Source: Chinchilla lanigera (Eukaryota > Chordata > Mammalia > Rodentia > Chinchillidae). Taken from it: DNA of 64,000 nucleotides. The stretch lies in NCBI RefSeq assembly GCF_000276665.1, contig NW_004955434.1, forward strand, positions 21,856,684-21,920,683, in the 5' to 3' direction. The notes beneath the pieces are model-generated. The model did not search any database and was not told where the DNA came from. It saw only the letters and a list, made by a program, of their open reading frames with translations. Numbering within the stretch: position 1 is the stretch's first letter; each line of letters opens with the position of its first letter. Shown here one piece after another: positions 22,761-33,930 of this stretch. The position numbers and the translations under genes were made by a program.

Positions 22761-23689
22761 CATTACTGAGAAGTGAAGGGGGATGCAGCAGTTATATTTC
22801 TTTTTCATTTTTTCTTCTTTAGACTAATGAGTTCTGCTTGGAGGACTGGTCTAGCCTCACATACAAGTTTTTCTGTTCTTTTGAGTAAGTTGTTCATCTT
22901 GCTGGGACTTTACAAAGCTTTATGTATTTTCTGGTGCTGATGAACTGCAGTTCTGAAAATCTTTAAGATAAAGCTTTCTCTTGATTTCTATCAGCCTACT
23001 TGATGACACCCCGAGGTTTACTTTTTTGCGGGGGATAACTTAAAGGTTTTGGGGAATTACTGAAATAGCATGTAAGGATAAAGGAACTAGGGACTAGAAT
23101 ACATTCATTCCCAAATCTCTTTTATTTTTTGATCTGTAAGTTATAGCTTGGTTCCTCCTAGCCTAAAAACACAGGAGATGACTTTAATTTGATGGTCATG
23201 TCTGGTCCAGAGCCTGGTGTCCTGGTGAGGTTACCCTGTCCTCATGGCCACAGACTCAGCCTCCCATTAGAGAGCAAGCTCTGTGCAAGCAGGACCCTCG
23301 CCTTGGTCACCGTGTGCCCCTTATTTGCAGAGCATAGCCGGGTGTACGGCAGGCTCTGAATACCTATTTGCTGAGTGAACAAATCAATCTTCATACATAG
23401 GTGATTTCCCAGCATGGTTTTCACTGATCCTCCTGGAACAAGTTACATAAGAGTTTTGTACCAGCAAGCCGTACCATGAGCAAAACTTTCTCCTCAATGT
23501 TTTATGTTTTTGGCTAAATTCAGAAGAAAATGTCAAGGACTGTGAAGATGATGACTAAATGATTGCCACCCTATGGAAGTTCCAGTTTATTTAACACATT
23601 TTTAATAATTTAAGTTCTTATAGGAATCATCTGTATTTATAGTGTAAATGCCACTGTACAGAAAAGGGAAGAAATCGAAGAGAAGAAGT

Positions 23690-23885
23690 GTGGTTAAAAA
23701 CTGGTTTGGGACGCAGACGTCCTGGTGCAAATTCTAACGTGTCCCTCCAGTACAAGGGAACTGCGTTCCCTGCCTCCCAGCTTTCCCCATCTGTAAAATG
23801 AGGACAATAATATCCACTCAGAGTCATCATGATGATCACATGTGGTGATACTTACAGAGCAAATAGCACAGTGCCAGGCTTAAAG
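23690..23885 (+). repeat. MIR SINE fossil
   Basis: Sequence runs through catctgtaaaatgaggacaa, taatatccactcagagtcat and gcaaatagcacagtgccagg, the standard MIR 3' half on the + strand. Confidence 0.7.
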
Positions 23886-24287
23886 TAACTGATTGATAAG
23901 TATCAGCTAGTACAACTCAGACATTACTCCTTTCCTTTGCCAATGGTCAGATTAGCAGCCATGGTTCTGGCGTTTGGGACAAAAGCTGGTTTACTGGGGC
24001 CAAGTCACAACGTGAGAAGGCACAGGAATGATGAATAAATTCATTACACGTTAATCCCTGACGAATCTGTGCGGCTACTGAGACTCTGTCACTGAAAGAG
24101 AACTAGTCTTTTAAAGCCTGCATGAAGCCCCTGTCACCGCATTGACTTTGGAAGCGTCAGGGGAAAAATCAAGGGCACAGAGATAGGGCCGTGGCCTGAT
24201 CAGATAGCGTCGTTGTTACAGCTTGGGTCTGGAATGCTTCCTGCGTTGAAGGCTTAGTCCCACGCCGGTGACAGTATCCAAAGGCGG

Positions 24288-24582
24288 AGGAAGCCTTCAG
24301 GAGGCAGGGCCTCGTGGCAGGCAGTGAGGCCAGTGGGGTGCGCTCTTGCAGGGGAGGTTGGGCCCTAGCTTCTCCTCTTTCTCTCTGTGCTCCTGGCCAC
24401 TATGAGGTACGCAGTTGTGCTCTGCCACATACTCCCCACCATGATGTTCTCCTCCCCACAGGCCCAAAGCGATGGGACCAAGCAGCCATGGACCTCTGAA
24501 ACTGTGAACCAAACAAACCTTTCTTTCCTATAAGTGCATTATCTCAGGTACTACGCCACAGTGATAGAGAACAAACATACAG
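24288..24582 (+). mobile_element. MaLR LTR
   Basis: A clear series of LTR motifs: ttctcctctttctctctgtg, tcctggccactatgaggtac, ccaccatgatgttctcctcc, ggcccaaagcgatgggac, ccatggacctctgaaactgt and a gtgaaccaaacaaaccttt ending. A solo LTR; no internal region adjoins it. Confidence 0.75.
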
Positions 24583-24879
24583 ATTTTCTATGCTTTCTTC
24601 TGAAAGTTTGATAGTTTTGGCTTTTATATTTAGAAATACCTACTTTAATTTTTGAGCATGATATGAGGTAAAGATCTAAATTAGTTTATTTTGGCATATG
24701 GAAATTGAATTATTTCAGCAACATTTCTTGAAGAGTCTACCCACATATGTTCTTGGTATATATTTCCTTACTTCAAGTTGCTACATCTTATTCATGTTAA
24801 CAAGTGTAATCATTTAAGGGTGATATTAAACAAAGGCTGTAAGTGGGCAGTGTGGAACTTATGGAGTATACAGTAAAGA

Positions 24880-25060
24880 ATAAAAGTATAGATTTGGAGT
24901 TGCAGAGACTCTGCTATTCTGCTATTCATTTCCTCTGAGGTCATGGGCAATTTCAAGCTTAACTCCTTTATCTGGACAATACAGGTAACAGTAGTACCTG
25001 CTTCATAGAGTTTGAATCTAGGTACAGGGTTAATGACAAGAGTATAAAGTCAAAGAGATA
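24880..25060 (+). repeat. MIR SINE fossil
   Basis: MIR-like order: atagatttggagttgcagag, catgggcaatttcaagctta, tttatctggacaatacaggt and agtagtacctgcttcataga. Confidence 0.6.
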
Positions 25061-25620
25061 TAAGTTGCCCACATGTAGTACACATTCAATTAACATGGTT
25101 ATTGCTGTGATGTCATTCCTCATATTTTTCAATGGCTATTACTAAGATCATAAGCTGTTATGATTGGTTTTGAGTTTAAAGTGGTAAGAATGAAATATAT
25201 CATTACGTATATAAACTGAAGCTCTAGGAAGACACCATTTTGTTTCTATGTCTTTTCCTGAGACCAGTTCTGAAAGGCTGGTGAGAGTAACGGTTTGTCC
25301 AGGATAAAGTTTACGCTATCAGGCAGGCAAAGCAATATTTGTTCCATGCTTGGGTTGGCCTGGGTTCGGACTACGGAGGATGAGAAGCAGTCAGGCTTGC
25401 CTTCCTACAGATGGCTTTCCAGTGGCTCTGCTGGTGTGAGTCCAGGCTGCAGGGAAAGGCCTGAAGAGAGTGAAAAGACCTGGAAACTCAGGAAAGTTCT
25501 GTTCTCTAGTGGGTAAGTTGTCTGTGACACATCCAGTGTTGTTATGACAGTTTCACAAAGCAAACACATTGATGAACCACTCGGCAGCCACGCTTAGAGA
25601 AGAACCAGTCTAAGTCTTAC

Positions 25621-25710
25621 CTGGTGTGCCCACCAGACCATCAGGTAAGAGAATACTGCAATCCAAGTGATGGAACCAAAGAACGTGATCGGAAAAAACT
25701 TCCTCGATGA
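25621..25710 (-). CDS. SLC24A2: SLC24A2 coding exon: transmembrane segment (SSRKFFPITFF)
   Basis: A 90-bp exon in phase 0 at both ends encodes exactly 30 residues, SSRKFFPITFFGSITWIA followed by VFSYLMVWWAHQ. The central part forms a membrane helix of the second cluster, after the basic cytosolic SSRK. The acceptor is tgtctttcag and the donor is GTAAGA. It joins without a split codon to the exon at 33787-33930 upstream and 21884-22050 downstream. I see no difference from the human sequence as I remember it, so the exon is under strong constraint. Confidence 0.95.
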
Positions 25711-28688
25711 CTGAAAGACAAGCAGAAGAGGTTAGTACCATCTACTGTGATCTGACAGTTGAAAACTAAAACCACCCACTGGAACCATTTTGCCTGTATT
25801 TCCTGTGTGTTGGTAGGATTAATAATCCAAAGGCCCCTCCCACCCCTGATTGTGTGGGGCAGTAAAATTCTCTCTTGGAAATGTGAAATTGGTAGGAGCT
25901 GAATGATCATAATGCTGGTTCCTGGGCTGGAAGTCTCGTAAAGAGAGTAACTATTAGTTCCTGCAGGTAGATGCTCAGAGAGCAACTGCTCCTGTCCTTT
26001 CTAAGGCCTGTTACTCAGCTTCTTTGACATTCTGTTAACTTCAATCTTAGTCTTCCCCTCCTTCCTTTAGCTTGTTTCCAAGTCCATCAGAATCATAGTC
26101 CATTGCTTGAAAACCACTGTAAACCATGTCCTAATAATCCGTCGCCAGAAACCCTAGGGGATTAATTATATTGAACAGGAATGGGAAGGATTTAGAAACA
26201 GAAATTACAGTCACATGAATTACCAGGAAAGCCACACAGATGAAGCTGCCACCACAGCTTCTATAGTTTTGGGGTGATGCCTGGTCTCCAGGACCTTGGG
26301 ACCACACATGCCACAATGGCAGACAGAGTGGACAGAGGCAGATATGCCCAACTGGCCTGCTCTTGCCTGGGCATGGGGAAAGGGTAGGGGCGGGCCAGCG
26401 ATTGTCCCTGGGAATGTTTTCTTTCCTACCACACCACAAAATATCCAATTCTTTTTTGCACATTGAGCCGTGTACAATCTCAGGCTTACACTGTGAATAC
26501 CTTTGTTTCCTAGGAATATCAACCAAAAAATGAGACACTCAAAATGCAGTGTTTTTGATTTTGAAACTTTCCACACTGAGAAATAATCCCAGTTTTTATT
26601 TTGATAATCCCATTCAGCTATGTTAGAAATGAAAATGAGTTGGCCCAGATAAAAGTAATCTCAGTTGGCTGAAGGGCTGACCTGGGCAGTCACGTGGAAC
26701 ACTGTCTGCCATGGCCTGCGAGAGCTTCAGTAGGAAGAAAGATAAAACCTGTGCACGGTAATCTTTTGAATGATGAAGAACAGTTACTACTGCTGCAAGC
26801 CAGGCTTACACTCTCTCTGCTGATTTCAGTCTCAGTGAAGGTTTCTATTATCATTCACGCAGTTCTTAAATGTCACAATAATAATGTGTCTCTTTCAATG
26901 ATTGCTGATGTTTGACCCATTCACTAGCTAGGATGTCTTGAAGACCAAGTGGGCTTAAATAAATTGAAGGGTATCAGGCCACAGTGAGTACCCAAAACCT
27001 AACCCTGAAATGTGTACTTGTGCTTCTTTCCTTTCTTTGAAGGCAAATGTTTCAGACAAGGACTCAGGCGAAACACAGAAAAAAGTCAGCTTTTCAAAGT
27101 GGGGACTAAAATCTTCACTTCTGAAAGTAAATTTCTTTAAAGCTGGGAGTTCATCTGGATTCGAGGGACCAGATTCCCCAAGCCAGCGCTAAGAACCAGG
27201 TAAAACTTTTAGCTGCTTGGAGTTTCCAGGTTTTTCCTCTGGTCATGAGTCATTGTCGTAGGATCCTAAGTGCAACAAGGATCGCGCAGGGCCATGCTCG
27301 CGCTCTGTTACGGGGAGGTGCGGGTCCGCTTGCTGTGTGGGGCCACACGACTTGAACATCACCTGGTGCTCGAGTGTGAGCATGATGTGAAGGGAGTGCA
27401 GAGTGCACCGCACCGCGCGGCGTCTGCCCTAATGTCCCGGAGTCTGCGCAGCTTGCTCACTCTCCAGGTTAGCTCACTTCACAGCTGCGTAGCTATGATT
27501 TCTCTTTCATGGTTAACTTTTTACCTTTGTCTGTTCATTGAGATGACTTCTCAAGCCAGAATCAGATAATTGGCCTTCTATCTCACCTGGAAAATACCGC
27601 CACTAAACTATAGAACATTCCTGCCCAAAAGGTAGAAAGCAAGGTATCAGGCTAAAGATGTAAGGAAACTAAATTTAAATCAGCCTATTTGTGAAAAACT
27701 CTTCAATATTTGATGCTCATGTTTCTTAGCCAAGAAACTGATTAGCAATTAACAGGCATCAAAAAAGTACCTAATTTTTAATTAGAGGATCATTAATAAA
27801 AGGCTAAATTTTCTTTATGGATTTCAGGATTTTCATTATAAACTAGGGGTGGACAAAGGCAGTGCATCTACTCTGTACCCAGATCTTGAACTAGAGATAA
27901 AGTGCAAACCGAGGCCTGTCTGGCTTTATAGGACAAGCTCCTAGCATGTATGGTTACACTGACTCTTCTCTAAGGAAAAATAAGGCCAGTAATGCCCAAA
28001 ATACACCCAGGCACAGACATAATGATAATCATCATCATAATACTAGGCTGTGCTGTGAATGTCAGAAAATAAAAAAAGCACCAGGGAACTAGAGACTAGC
28101 ATTCCAGCTGTATGGCCATCTGCCTTCCCCAACCTCCCATATAATTCCTGCTTCGGAAGCTTCAGCCCCGCCCCCCCATGCGTCAGCAGTTTGGCTAAGT
28201 GTTTCCCCATCAAACTATCTTACCACGTCCAACCTCACAGCCCGTGCAATTTTGTCTTCCATTTTTTCCCTGGAATATCTCCCTTACTTAGACTCTATGA
28301 TTTTATTCCAGACACCAGTGCTCCATAGCACCTGTACAGTTATTTAGTTACCAGTATCATTGGCCCTGGGAGCCAAGGTCTAGCACATCAATTCATGGTT
28401 AGCGATGGTGGCGATGCTGACATCTGTTGGGATAGGCCTTGTACTAATTAGCAAATATGCAAATTGGTCCATGTGCTGTCCATTTTGTTTCCAGTGTGAT
28501 GGTTCACTTGTACAATTGATCGCTAATGTGCTCACTAGAAGCTTTCGGTATATCAGACTGCTACTGGCTTGGTTTGAAAAAAGTTGCCGGACATTAGCTA
28601 GCTGCACAAATTGGCCATATCCTTAGTGACTTAAATTCAGCAAATATTCATGAAGCATCTACTCTGTGCAAAGTTCCAAAGTGTACAT

Positions 28689-28795
28689 TTTGCTTTTTGG
28701 GCAGAAGAGGGATCTCACTATGCCACCTGGGTTGGCCTTGAATTGTGATCCTGCTGCTTCGTTCTCTGGGATTACAGATATGTACCACCATACCT
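28689..28795 (-). repeat. Decayed B1 / 7SL-derived SINE
   Basis: The reverse B1 pattern is recognisable in gggatctcactatgccacct, gggttggccttgaattgtga, tctctgggattacagatatg and accaccatacctgg, at high divergence. Confidence 0.7.
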
Positions 28796-28847
28796 GGATG
28801 AAGTACACACGTTTAACAAAGTTTCCCTACAATCCTGTTAACATTGA

Positions 28848-29025
28848 AAGTGTAGTGCGTGGGTTAACACCACTGGTTTGAAAGCTCTGTTCACAAGTTA
28901 CCAGGGATGTGCCCTTAGACACAGGATTTATAAGTCCTTTCAGCTTTGGTTTCTTCATTTGAAAAACAGAGAAAGTATCAAAATCTAATTGTTCTGAAGA
29001 TTTAAAATGTCTAACAAAGTCCTGG
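28848..29025 (+). repeat. MIR SINE fossil
   Basis: Recognisable from the ggtttcttcatttgaaaaac block and the closing aaagtcctggcacgt. Followed at once by a MaLR LTR. Confidence 0.6.
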
Positions 29026-29382
29026 CACGTGTCCATGGTTTGCATCTCGATGCCCCCTGGGAGCCGTGTGCACTCATCTGCGGGGCTTTGGGGAGGTGAC
29101 TGGATTACAGAGTTCAGAGCTGACATGCGATGAGGAGGTGGGGTCTGGTGGAAGAGGCGGGCCACCGGGGCCCGGGAAGATTTATGTCCCGCCCCGGCTC
29201 CTCTCCTCACTCTCTGCTTCTTGGGCCACGCTGTGAGCAACTCTCTGCCATGTGCCTGTACCATGCCACCCTGCGTTTGAGCTCGCTGATTATGGACTGA
29301 AACCTCTACAAACTGAGTCAAAATAAACTTCTCCTTCAGGTTGTGGGTGTTGGATTTTGTCCCAGGAAGGTAACTAAGACCC
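29026..29382 (+). mobile_element. MaLR LTR
   Basis: The LTR begins near gtccatggtttgcatctcga and contains gggaggtgactggattacag, ctcctctcctcactctctgc, gcttcttgggccacgctgtg and tatggactgaaacctctac. It ends after an aataaa at the level of aggttgtgggtgttggattt. The long minus-strand open frame at 28827-29651 is only an antisense reading of this LTR and its MIR neighbours. Confidence 0.75.
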
Positions 29383-29399
29383 AGATAAGAAGGACTCAG

Positions 29400-29520
29400 A
29401 TAAAAACTGTAACTATTGTTAGACAATATTATCCCCATTTTAAAGAGATGAGAAAACTGACACTCGGGGAGGTGAGGGTGACTGTGGACACCCGGTCTGG
29501 AGTCTTGGCTTTGCCGCTTC
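29400..29520 (-). repeat. MIR SINE fossil (minus strand)
   Basis: The + strand shows the reverse MIR pattern: attatccccattttaaagag, atgagaaaactgacactcgg and then ggtctggagtcttgg. Confidence 0.55.
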
Positions 29521-30169
29521 CCAGTGAAGTGTGCCTGGGCAGCAAGCAGTGAACCTCTCCGGGTTATAACCATCTCATTCTTGCTGTGACCGTGCTCGGC
29601 TCCGAGCAAACAATACCTACTCAGTGACTGAGCAAAGGACAGACGTGGCAAATACCTCGCTGAGCTCTCAGGTTCCTGCTAGCTCCAAGGGTTTCCGTAG
29701 CTCATTAGATGCCTTCCTGCTTTATAAGAACACTCATTCTAGCCTGTGAACGAAGATAACTTCTGGGGCCCTTATTTCATTATTTTCAGCTTTCAATGAA
29801 GATATGTTTCTCACTAAGGTTTACATTTTAGTTCTTCTACTTTCAAAACAAAGCCATTACTTTAAGAAATTAAATATGAAGCTCATATTAATCATCGGAA
29901 CTAAAATTATGTACGATCCAATAAACAGTGCTATATAATTTGCATATAAATGAAGTGATAATAAAACAAGTGGGAGTACTATTTACTGTGAAACTAGAAG
30001 TACACAAGCATGTTTCCCTGTAATTATTGTGAAGGTTTTAGACATTCGTCTCCATGAACAATTAAAAATCTACTGAGGAGATAGAGCCTCTGGGCCCTGA
30101 GGAGTAGCTGATGTCTACAGTCAGTACTGTTCTTCTCTCTCTTTCCTCTGCCTGGATATCTTCTCAGAG

Positions 30170-30600
30170 ACCTATGGTAGGATGGCAAAAGTGGCCACCA
30201 TACTTTGCTGCTCCTCCCATGAGAGGGGAGGTCTACTTCTCCTCACCTTCGTTCTGGGCTGGCTTCAACGAGCTGCTATGATCAGTAGACTGTGGTGGAA
30301 ACGACAGTACGCAAATTGCAAAGTAGGTCCCACAAGAACATCGTAGTTTTCAATCTTGCAGCTCTTGGCACTTTTCCATCCTGTGACTAAGTCCAGGTAG
30401 TCTGCTCAAGGGTTAGAGGCCGCGTGGAGCAGAGTATAGCGGTTCTAGCTGGGAGAGCCCTCTGCTAATCATTCCCCAGCAGAACCGTTTGGCTGAGCCT
30501 AACCCCAAATTCCAATTTACAGGATTATGGACTAAAACAGGCATATTGTTTCAAGCCAGCAAGCCTAGGCTGGTGTTACACAGCAAAAGACAATTAACTT
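30170..30600 (+). mobile_element. Old MLT1-class LTR
   Basis: Matches the general plan of older MLT1 LTRs: tggcaaaagtggccaccata, gaggtctacttctcctcacc, ttctgggctggcttcaacga, and an ending around aggctggtgttacacagcaa with a short aacaattaact tail. Subfamily not determined. Confidence 0.5.
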
Positions 30601-31100
30601 GAAATCAAGTCTAACGCAACACTTTGGGACCAAACACGATCAGGAAGGGTCTTAACGGCTTTTGTACCAGTGGCGAAGTTTCTTCGTTTGGCGTATCGTG
30701 CGTATCGAAGGTGCACATATCATTTGTCTTCCAAACTGGTATGCTTTGCACATAAGCCGAGACTCTCCTGGGCAAGCTGGCCAACCTGGGTGTGTGGTCA
30801 CTTTAAGTTTGCAATATTGTATCGGTAGTTAGTTCTCTTGGTATTTATCACAGAATGTCGTGGAGGGAACAGAGTATATGGATCTTCCAATCCTTTACTC
30901 ACAGTAGAGGAAAAAGGTGGTCCAGGATGGAGAAGTGCTTTTTTCCAAGCTTGCACAGCTTATAAATTAGGGAAAAACCACGGTAATCAATTGATAGAAT
31001 GTGGTAGTCAGGAGACTTGGGTTCAAGTCCAGTTCCTTTTACTGATATAGAAGTACAATCTTGTCTTGTAGTTGTACGTGGGCATACTTTGTTTTCTCTA

Positions 31101-31126
31101 TTAAACTTAAGGCTCCTTAAGTTTAA
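31101..31126. repeat. 26-base perfect inverted repeat
   Basis: Arms of 12 bases (ttaaacttaagg and its reverse complement) with a 2-base spacer. It directly precedes an agatagaaag array. Confidence 0.9.
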
Positions 31127-31170
31127 GAGATAGAAAGAGATAGAAAGAGATAGAAAGAGATCTTAAGAGA
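31127..31170 (+). repeat. (AGAGATAGAA)n short tandem repeat
   Basis: Four units of agatagaaag follow a 26-base palindrome at 31101-31126 and are interrupted by tctta. Located in the intron upstream of the 25621 exon. Confidence 0.8.
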
Positions 31171-31189
31171 TAGAAATTGTGAATTCTGT

Positions 31190-31265
31190 GTCTTTATATC
31201 TCCCTGAGGGCCCAAGTCCCAGTACTTAGCATATAATACATTTTCAGTAAGTATTTGCTGAGGAA
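31190..31265 (+). repeat. L2 3' end fragment
   Basis: Typical L2 tail wording: gggcccaagtcccagtactt, agcatataatacattttcag and taagtatttgctgagg. Confidence 0.5.
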
Positions 31266-31865
31266 ATTTTTAAAACAACCAAATATTCTTTCTGGGACTC
31301 TCACTTCTGCTTGAAACAGCAGGTAGTATACTCAGAAAATGGCAGAAAAAGTCCGGTCCGCCCTGTGGCTGGCTCTTGGGGGAGCCATGCGGGAAAGTCC
31401 CGGTGGTCAGCCTACCCCACTGCAGGGCTGGCCTGCGAGCGGAGCTGTGCGGGGAGCAACAGGGCAGTGGTGCTGCGGAGGGGAGCACCGTGTGCCCTTG
31501 GTATTACAGAATCAGCCACAACAGCTGACATGATGCGGATAACTACTGTTCTGGTTGATTTCTGTTTGTTTTCCAGGAACTGTTGTTTGGGAGCCTTGAT
31601 TTTGTCACTTAGCTTCTTTGATCTTTTAGCTCAAGAGAGGACGATCACTTTACTAGCCTGTCCTCCAAGGGTCTTACCCAGGGCCGAGGACCCAGGCCCT
31701 TGAGCTATTTGTACCTTCCTCCCACTCTCCTGACTGCCTCGCTGGCCCTGTGCTGACCTTCTCTTGTCAGCCAGGCAGCTCTCTCTCCGCTGGGCCACAT
31801 GGCACTAGACCTTCGGTGGGTAAGAATACAGTTCTGGGGCAAACAAGTGTTGGGCTAAACAGCAC

Positions 31866-31946
31866 AGAAGTGGGACACATAGAGACAGGGATAGAGATGG
31901 AGATAGAGATAGAGGCAGAGAGAGATAGAAATAGGAGAGAGAGAGA
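31866..31946 (+). repeat. GA-rich (GAGATA)n simple repeat
   Basis: Imperfect gagata and gagaca units over 80 bases; the open frames read across it on either strand are low-complexity artefacts. Confidence 0.8.
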
Positions 31947-32151
31947 ATGAGATTTTAGAAAGGCAGACATGGAAGTCAAGTGGGAGGGGAGAGCCACATA
32001 GAGAGCTATTTGGTTGTGGGGTTTTCAGCAAGCCTGGCCTTTGCACGGAGCAGATGTGCTGCACTTGTATTCTGAACAAAGAAACCCAAATATTGTCTTA
32101 ATTTAGCCATACCTTATAAGAAGATCTCTAATTTTGAGAGTTCTTCCCTAA

Positions 32152-32214
32152 GCAGGTCCTTTCTTTTTTTATTTTTTAAAATTTTAAAATTTTTTATTTT
32201 TTGCAGGTCCTTTC
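32152..32214. repeat. A/T-only insertion between 12-base direct repeats
   Basis: gcaggtcctttc occurs at 32152-32163 and 32203-32214. Between them lie 39 bases of A and T only, almost self-complementary (ttttaaaattttaaaatttt core). Confidence 0.85.
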
Positions 32215-32449
32215 CTGGTGTCTAAATGGCTCTCCACCTGGATGATTATTTATCTATAGGACAGGCAAACGGGATGTGATTTTTCTCCTTTTTTTTTTTT
32301 TTTCCAAAATAAGGATGTAGGATCATCTGTGGACTCCTGAAGGTTTATGTTAAATTATGGTGGATATTATCATAGCATTCTATTCCAAATGTTTTTTGAA
32401 ATGATTTCTTTTCAGATGTCCAATCCTTGGTTATCAGGAAGTATGAAGA

Positions 32450-32600
32450 GAAGTCACTTGGTCAGACCTAGGACTGAATCTCGCTCCATCCTCTAGAAAG
32501 TGAGCTGGTATAAGTCACCTAAGTTCTTTGTACCTAAGTTTCTTTCTACTTACGCCAGTAGTAGATATACTCATGCGTTAGGTATTTCCTGAGATCCTCC
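32450..32600 (+). repeat. MIR-like fossil
   Basis: Weak similarity to MIR: tcacttggtcagacctagga, gtataagtcacctaagttct and ttgtacctaagtttctttct. Confidence 0.4.
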
Positions 32601-33075
32601 AGTATAGCTTATTGAAAATACCTGGTGTGGAATCTGACGTGTGGCAGTCCTTGCTTCTGCTGAGTAAGTGCACATGTGTAGCACCGTCCTGAAAAGTAGA
32701 GTTATTTCTCCCTTTGCTCTCGTCAGCTCTTTTACCTCCTGCATAAGAACTACTGTGTGGTTCTGCAACCCAGTTCCACAGCACCAGCAGGGGGCGATCT
32801 CTTGTTTAATCTACATTCAGAATGTATTTTGCTGATTGTAGGGTGGTATTGTGTTCATAGCACCTGGGCTTAACAAGGGCAAATAGTACTGATTGTGGGA
32901 GAGATAATACAGCAGGGAGAAGATAAGACATATAGGCATTTTCACTACACAAGTGCATTTCTTTAAGTTAATTTTTCAATTAAGGGAATAATCCATATAT
33001 ATACCAAAAGAAAATTCAAGGAAAAGTGATTTGTCCTCCTATTTAGACCTTCAGTTGCTCTTCTCGAGACAGTCA

Positions 33076-33660
33076 CTGTGGTAGTTTTAAAATGTGGTTG
33101 CAAATTCTTCGATATTCTCCCCACCAACATAGTCATGTGCTGTGTGACATGATGTATTCTATGTAAACTTTCCCTCTCTGCTTTAATCATGACAGACTCA
33201 TGGCTGCTTTGGCCAGTAGAGCAGAGTAAAGTGACTCCATGAAATATCTCACACTGGAACATCAAGACCATGCAGCCTCTTCCTTTTTCCACTGGAAGGC
33301 TCACTCTTGGAACAAGGACCTCTTATGTAGGACATCAGACAATCCTGAGGACACCATGCTGTGAGGAAGCCCAAATCACATGAAGAGGCCACACAGAGGC
33401 ACAGCAGTAAACAAGCCCAGCTTATGAATCAATATCATTCTTGCCTGGGCTCTGAACCCTCCAGACGGCTGTAGCTTCAGCAATGAGTCACTCCCGGCCT
33501 TTCAAGTCTTCCCAGCTGAGGTCCCAAGCATTGCAGGATCACCCATATCCAATGTATTCTCCTCCACTTGCTATCTACAGGATCCATGGTTGGTTCACAC
33601 CGGATAGGCAGTTTGTTATGCAGTTTGATAGCCTGGACAACCAGTAGGACCATGTGTCCA
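33076..33660 (+). mobile_element. Old MLT1-class LTR
   Basis: Blocks of an old MaLR LTR are visible: gtggtagttttaaaatgtgg, acaccatgctgtgaggaagc, tcacatgaagaggccacac, tttcaagtcttcccagctga and a terminal tttgttatgcagtttgatag. It ends about 130 bases before the 33787 exon, just past that exon's donor. Confidence 0.6.
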
Positions 33661-33786
33661 CAGAAGTTTCAAGCATATATAAGAATGCACAGGTTTCCTT
33701 GTCGCCGGCCCCCTTCCCTTTACACAGACAGGAGCACACTATGCTAGGGAGTCAGACTTTTACAAGAAACCTGTTCCTTTACTTAC

Positions 33787-33930
33787 AGGCTTGCGAACAT
33801 CAGGTAAGGTGATCCAGAGAGGAAACACTATGGGGAGGACGATCAGGAATGTGACCTGCTTGCGGGTGTTGGAAGGCCAAGCCAGGCTGAGGGGCTGGTC
33901 GTCGTCCTCCTCAGCTGTCTCTGTGGCCTG
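33787..33930 (-). CDS. SLC24A2: SLC24A2 coding exon: loop end and first helix of second membrane cluster
   Basis: The exon encodes an acidic stretch (ETAEEDDDQPLSLAWPS), then TRKQVTFLIVLPIVFPLWITL, a hydrophobic helix that opens the second membrane cluster, and ends PDVRKP. The donor is GTAAGT. The acceptor is ambiguous: the best one (ttctctcattctgcag) puts the first base at 33930 and adds Gln-Ala-Thr-Glu, but cag is repeated at once (NAGNAG), so 33927 is equally possible, and a weaker AG would start at 33918. All keep the frame. The exon is 144 bp for the main choice. I recall the human protein as lacking the extra residues here but am unsure about rodents. Confidence 0.9.

Larger units (their letters stand above)
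22051..25620 (-). other. SLC24A2: SLC24A2 intron between alpha-2 exon and 25621 exon
   Basis: A 3.6 kb intron with three MIR-like fossils on the + strand (22590-22760, 23690-23885, 24880-25060) and a MaLR LTR at 24288-24582. The rest (22060-22580, 22770-23680, 23900-24280, 25070-25600) has no gene or repeat I can name. Confidence 0.85.
25711..33786 (-). other. SLC24A2: SLC24A2 intron between 25621 and 33787 exons
   Basis: An 8.1 kb intron. It holds a decayed B1 at 28689-28795, MIR pieces at 28848-29025 and 29400-29520, MaLR LTRs at 29026-29382, 30170-30600 and 33076-33660, an L2 tail at 31190-31265, GA-rich simple repeats at 31127-31170 and 31866-31946, and an A/T insertion with direct repeats at 32152-32214. 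25720-28680 carries no clear repeat or gene; open frames there, such as 26131-26576 on the minus strand, have no recognisable domains. Confidence 0.85.

Noticed and set aside
28827..29651. Longest open frame in the window (274 codons, minus strand)
   Set aside because: It runs antisense across a MIR, a MaLR LTR and another MIR, has no recognisable domain, and lies in an intron.
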